This document shows positions 4,161-6,572 of a stretch of 6,572 nucleotides of DNA, piece by piece. Made by a program: the position numbers and the translations under genes. The DNA lies in NCBI GenBank assembly GCA_014729705.1, contig WJJK01000073.1:1-6572 (forward strand), read 5' to 3'. The stretch comes from Candidatus Altarchaeales archaeon. Its GTDB lineage: Archaea; Altiarchaeota; Altiarchaeia; IMC4; SCGC-AAA252-I15. A model generated the notes under the pieces. That model was not told the DNA's origin. It saw only the letters and a list, made by a program, of their open reading frames with translations, and searched no databases. Numbering within the stretch: the first letter of the stretch is position 1; each line of letters opens with the position of its first letter.

Positions 4161-5246
4161 ATGAGCCTTTTGAGGAACCTGCACTCAATCTATCAACGCC
4201 GGCTGGAAGGTCTACACGCGAGACTTGGAGAAAGGAAACAAGCTATGGGTCACCCGCTTTCTAACCATCCCGACTGGCTGTTCTGGCAGCCAGCCATCGA
4301 GGCTAAAGGAACGGCCCTCCTAATACCCGATCGAGAAGGTTCTCCAGAGCTTCACAGCTTCTGGGCCATAAACACTTGTCGAGAGGGGCTCATCTACAAC
4401 CTGGCCGCGTCCATGAGGAAGCAAGTGATTGGGTGGGATGACCCGCAAAAGAAGATCTGGGAACGCAAGAAGAAAAGGGTCGCAAGGATCCGCCTTTATG
4501 ACCCCCGGGTCAGAAAGGATCTTTACCAAGCGAACTCCTTCACTATCCCTACTTGCGGACTATGGGGGGTAGGTGGCCGGCTACCCGAAGTGGGGGCATC
4601 AGCAAGGGTAGACCTCTTCCTCCGAGTCTGCGATGCTTTGGTGGGTGTTCCAAGTGTTCTCCTGTCGAAGTGCCGCCCGCGGGGAGACTGGTGGAAGGGC
4701 CACGGTCGGTTCCACCGGAACGGAGGAAGAGAGTATGTGTTTTGGGCAGGTACTGACAACTGGTTCATGAGGCATCCTGCCCTGACGGCTATCGCTACGG
4801 GGCTCTTTCGCCAAGCACACCTCCTGGTAACCTGCGGCTTTGGAGAACAAGTGCTGGCAGTTGTAGAGAGAAAAGAGGTGGAAGCAGCCCTCACGGAAGC
4901 GGACTGGAAGCTGGCCTACAAGCTTGCCCTTCAGCTCCGCCCGTGGATCGAGGTTCCCTGCGGTAAGGGAGGAATCCGAGTGAACTACCCCTTCCCTCTG
5001 GGGCTGTGGAGACGCTTTGACTACCTCCAAAGGGCCGTTCGAAGACATAACTACAAGGAAATTTTTCAGAGGGACTTCTACAGGAGTTGGGGACTAACCG
5101 GGAAAACCATCACTACCCATGGTTCAGGAACCTACGCTGTGTGGGGGGACCGTGGGGGCTTCACGGATAACCATCTGAGATTGAGGAAGCTGGGTGCTCC
5201 CAGAAGGAGAAGCAAGCGTGGCAAGCCGGCTGCGGCAGGAGCTTGA
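4161..5246 (+). CDS. Unknown-family protein B, paralogue of the gene at 3010
   Basis: This 361-residue protein is homologous to protein A but has about 30 extra residues at its N terminus and a basic tail (RRRSKRGKPAAAGA). Shared blocks are TCREGLIY (72-79), KRVARIRL (105-112), DAL-x-G (158-162), GDWW (175-178), GTDN-x(4)-HPALT-x(4)-GLFRQ (197-218), YP (276-277), FDYLQRAV (286-293), H-x-x-KE-x-F (296-302) and GSGTY near 321-325. In the 22-residue core 16 positions are identical to A. I do not recognise the family. The basic tail suggests contact with nucleic acid or another acidic partner; that is inference. ATG 4161 lies six bases after AGGAG at 4150-4154. Unlike A, it uses AGG and AGA freely and contains ATA codons (4323, 4368), like the other genes here. 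The next gene overlaps its 3' end by 29 bases. Confidence 0.92.
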   Translation: MSLLRNLHSIYQRRLEGLHARLGERKQAMGHPLSNHPDWLFWQPAIEAKGTALLIPDREGSPELHSFWAINTCREGLIYNLAASMRKQVIGWDDPQKKIWERKKKRVARIRLYDPRVRKDLYQANSFTIPTCGLWGVGGRLPEVGASARVDLFLRVCDALVGVPSVLLSKCRPRGDWWKGHGRFHRNGGREYVFWAGTDNWFMRHPALTAIATGLFRQAHLLVTCGFGEQVLAVVERKEVEAALTEADWKLAYKLALQLRPWIEVPCGKGGIRVNYPFPLGLWRRFDYLQRAVRRHNYKEIFQRDFYRSWGLTGKTITTHGSGTYAVWGDRGGFTDNHLRLRKLGAPRRRSKRGKPAAAGA

Positions 5247-5670
5247 GAATAGAGCAGGATTTGAAGAATGTGAGTTCGTAGTTCCTCATGTTCTGCTCCC
5301 GCCCAGGTTCCGGAAGCAAGCCGCCGGAAGGAATATGATCCTCCACATGGATTTGGACTATGTAGTCCACGTCCGCTGGGAAGGCGAAAGGTTACTTCCC
5401 CATTGTGAGCTAACGCCTGGAGAAATAAGAAGGCTTCTCAAGGACGTAAACCGGAAGATGACCCAGTATCGACAAGACCTGGGGGTCTTGGGGCGCTTCT
5501 TCGATTCCCACGCTGAACCTCCCTTTTGGGATCCTCGGGAAAACTATCGACAACCAGAAGAGTCCGAAAAGCAAGCCGTCTCTTCAGAGGAGAGAGGAAA
5601 GGAAATAACCGCCTCTCTCAGCAGAGAAGAGGGAGGTGAAAGCCAAGTCATGCTGGACTTCGATTGGTAA
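5218..5670 (+). CDS. Hypothetical protein with charged C-terminal tail (150 aa)
   Basis: The reading frame is open from GTG 5194, but GTG 5218 is the better start because AAGGAGA at 5204-5210 lies seven bases before it. This gives 150 residues and a 29-base overlap with the end of protein B, implying translational coupling. The N-terminal two-thirds looks folded: FVVPHVLLPP, then MILHMDLDYVVHVRW (predicted strands), then a helix LTPGEIRRLLKDVNRKMTQYR. From about residue 105 the chain is Pro-, Glu- and Ser-rich (PEESEKQ, SSEERGKE, SREEGGES) and likely disordered, ending in the hydrophobic-acidic MLDFDW, which could be a docking peptide. I do not recognise a family, and it shows no obvious similarity to proteins A or B. 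Its tight coupling suggests that it works with B. The amidotransferase gene follows 6 bases after its stop. Confidence 0.8.
   Translation: MASRLRQELENRAGFEECEFVVPHVLLPPRFRKQAAGRNMILHMDLDYVVHVRWEGERLLPHCELTPGEIRRLLKDVNRKMTQYRQDLGVLGRFFDSHAEPPFWDPRENYRQPEESEKQAVSSEERGKEITASLSREEGGESQVMLDFDW
5580..5631 (+). repeat. Purine/pyrimidine-rich inverted repeat at the gene end
   Basis: GAGAGAGG at 5590-5597 is the exact reverse complement of CCTCTCTC at 5612-5619, with a 14-base loop. Outside it, CTCTTC at 5580-5585 matches GAAGAG at 5626-5631. Together they form an interrupted stem of 14 bp in the segment encoding the charged tail, about 45 bases before the amidotransferase start. It could modulate translation or mRNA decay there. 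Low-complexity Glu/Arg/Ser coding could also produce it by chance. Confidence 0.4.
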
Positions 5671-5676
5671 GGAGCT

Positions 5677-6345
5677 ATGGCAGAAAAAGGAATGATCTAC
5701 GTGATGGACATGGAGTCCTCCTTGTCCGACGCGCTAGCCCGTCGAGTCATCGACATGGACCAGCACCTGGTGTACCGACGCTGGGACATGGAGATCGACG
5801 CGGGCCAGGAAATCAAAACCTATCAGAAGTACTTGAGGGGCATCATCATCTCCGGCTCCTCCAAGAACATCAACAGCAAGAAACACATACCGCCCAACAT
5901 CCCCGCCAGCTTTCTGAAGGCCGGAGTGCCCATTCTGGGTATCTGCTACGGTATGCAGCTGCTTGGTCACCTATCTCAGCAGAAGATCGTGCGCTGTTGG
6001 GACGAGCAAGACCCGGCTAAGCAAACCAAGGCAGCAGCCAAAAAGGACAAGGGAGAGCAGGGACCAACCCTGATGACGCTCACCGATACCGGGCTGGAGT
6101 CGCCTCTCTTCCAGGGGTTGGGGCGTTCGTTCCCTGTATGGATGAAGCACAACTGGATGGTGGAGACAGTACCCCCTCACTGGAAGCACACAGCTGCCAC
6201 AGAAAGATGCCCGGTAGCCGCTATGGAGATCGGAAACATCTACGCGGTGCAGTTCCATCCCGAACCTTTCAACTCACTCTTCGGTAAGATCATTCTTCAC
6301 AACTTTATGGAGGGAATCTGCGGAGTCCCAACACCCTTCTTTTAG
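5677..6345 (+). CDS. Stand-alone class I glutamine amidotransferase (GuaA N-domain-like)
   Basis: Class I (triad) amidotransferases hydrolyse glutamine and pass ammonia to a partner synthetase. The 222-residue protein is one such domain. The oxyanion-loop region IIISGSS is at 57-62, the nucleophile elbow GICYGMQLL at 88-96 has Cys90, and VQFHPE at 191-196 gives His194 and Glu196, so the triad is complete. The FHPE context and ending resemble the glutaminase half of GMP synthetase, but no ATP-pyrophosphatase half is fused or visible nearby. A charged insert around 108-130 (KAAAKKDKGEQG) is unusual and may dock a partner. A gamma-glutamyl hydrolase or a carrier-specific amidotransferase are alternatives. 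ATG 5677 lies only two bases after GGAG (5671-5674), a short spacing. An in-frame stop precedes it and the next ATG (5692) has no better site, so it is kept. The gene begins 6 bases after the previous stop. Confidence 0.85.
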   Translation: MAEKGMIYVMDMESSLSDALARRVIDMDQHLVYRRWDMEIDAGQEIKTYQKYLRGIIISGSSKNINSKKHIPPNIPASFLKAGVPILGICYGMQLLGHLSQQKIVRCWDEQDPAKQTKAAAKKDKGEQGPTLMTLTDTGLESPLFQGLGRSFPVWMKHNWMVETVPPHWKHTAATERCPVAAMEIGNIYAVQFHPEPFNSLFGKIILHNFMEGICGVPTPFF

Positions 6346-6354
6346 GAGCAACTT

Positions 6355-6572
6355 GTGGCAGGTTGGCGCCAGGTTCAAGTCGAGGACAAACTTCACACTA
6401 TACACACAGATGCCCTTATCACCATCAAGACTAGGAATGAGTTAAAGAACTTCTTTGCCTCTCGTCTCCCGTCCCCGGTTGAAGCTTCGCTCGGAGAGAA
6501 GAAAAAGGAAGAGGATAAACAGGTGGCTGTAAAACTCTGCACCGGACAAAGAGTTGTGATCCACGGCGAGAA
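6355..6572 (+). CDS. Partial CDS, N-terminal 72 residues; possible third member of the A/B family
   Basis: GTG 6355 follows AGGAG (6344-6348) by six bases, and the binding site overlaps the TAG stop of the amidotransferase. The frame stays open to the end of the window. The 72 visible residues begin VAGWRQVQVEDKL, contain ITIKTRNELKNFFASRLPSP (21-40), a lysine/glutamate-rich stretch GEKKKEEDKQ (47-56) and VAVKLCTGQRVVIHGE. RNELKNFFASRL aligns with REELNYFIRNRL of protein A (46-57) at 6 of 12 positions. The later KQVAVKL sits where A has KRVAEIDL. That order of weak matches suggests a diverged paralogue. The diagnostic core would lie beyond the window, so the assignment is tentative, although a gene here is well supported. 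Confidence 0.75.
   Translation, partial: MAGWRQVQVEDKLHTIHTDALITIKTRNELKNFFASRLPSPVEASLGEKKKEEDKQVAVKLCTGQRVVIHGE

Noticed and set aside
6369..6385. GGTTCAAGTC resembling a tRNA T loop.
   Set aside because: The flanking bases do not form a T stem and there is no acceptor or anticodon arm.
1..6572. CRISPR array, insertion sequence or origin of replication.
   Set aside because: No regularly spaced repeats, transposase motifs, terminal inverted repeats with target duplications, or iteron clusters were found.

Overview
The window looks like accessory DNA of a large tailed bacteriophage (or a phage-like element) of a bacterial host. All supported genes lie on the plus strand, are tightly packed or overlapping, and mostly start just after AGGAG-type ribosome binding sites. 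Five tRNA genes, each with an encoded CCA, are scattered among the coding genes, and several products are small and unrecognisable. No capsid, tail, replication or packaging gene is visible, so the phage assignment is an inference from layout. The genetic code appears standard, with TAA, TAG and TGA all used as stops.

Layout. Bases 64-604 hold tRNA-Lys(UUU), a small acidic ORF, tRNA-Trp(CCA), a possible zinc-ribbon mini-ORF and tRNA-Val(UAC). Bases 621-1395 hold a short TilS-like tRNA(Ile)-lysidine synthetase followed by a CAU-anticodon tRNA whose acceptor stem is of the tRNA-Ile2 type. This pairs an enzyme with its likely substrate. Bases 1422-2980 hold a zinc-dependent CDA-superfamily deaminase, a ureohydrolase (arginase-fold) metalloenzyme with a strong hairpin inside its coding start, and a 56-residue unknown. 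Bases 3010-5246 hold two clearly homologous proteins of a family I do not recognise, on either side of tRNA-Leu(UAA). Bases 5218-6345 hold an unknown protein with a charged tail and a stand-alone class I glutamine amidotransferase. The window ends inside a gene (6355 onward) that may be a third member of the unknown family.

How the genes may work together. The tRNAs and TilS form a translation-support set. Lysidine on the CAU tRNA would let it read AUA, and AUA codons occur in the neighbouring genes. The deaminase, ureohydrolase and amidotransferase all act on C-N bonds or ammonia. They share one apparent transcription unit with the unknown paralogues, which would fit an uncharacterised small-molecule, nucleotide or macromolecule modification pathway. 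That pathway is inference: no substrate can be read from the sequence. The best candidates for something undescribed are the paralogous family with its GTDN-x(4)-HPALT-x(4)-GLFRQ core and the TilS/tRNA-Ile2 pair. No gene-free stretch longer than about 100 bases exists, and no convincing promoter was seen.
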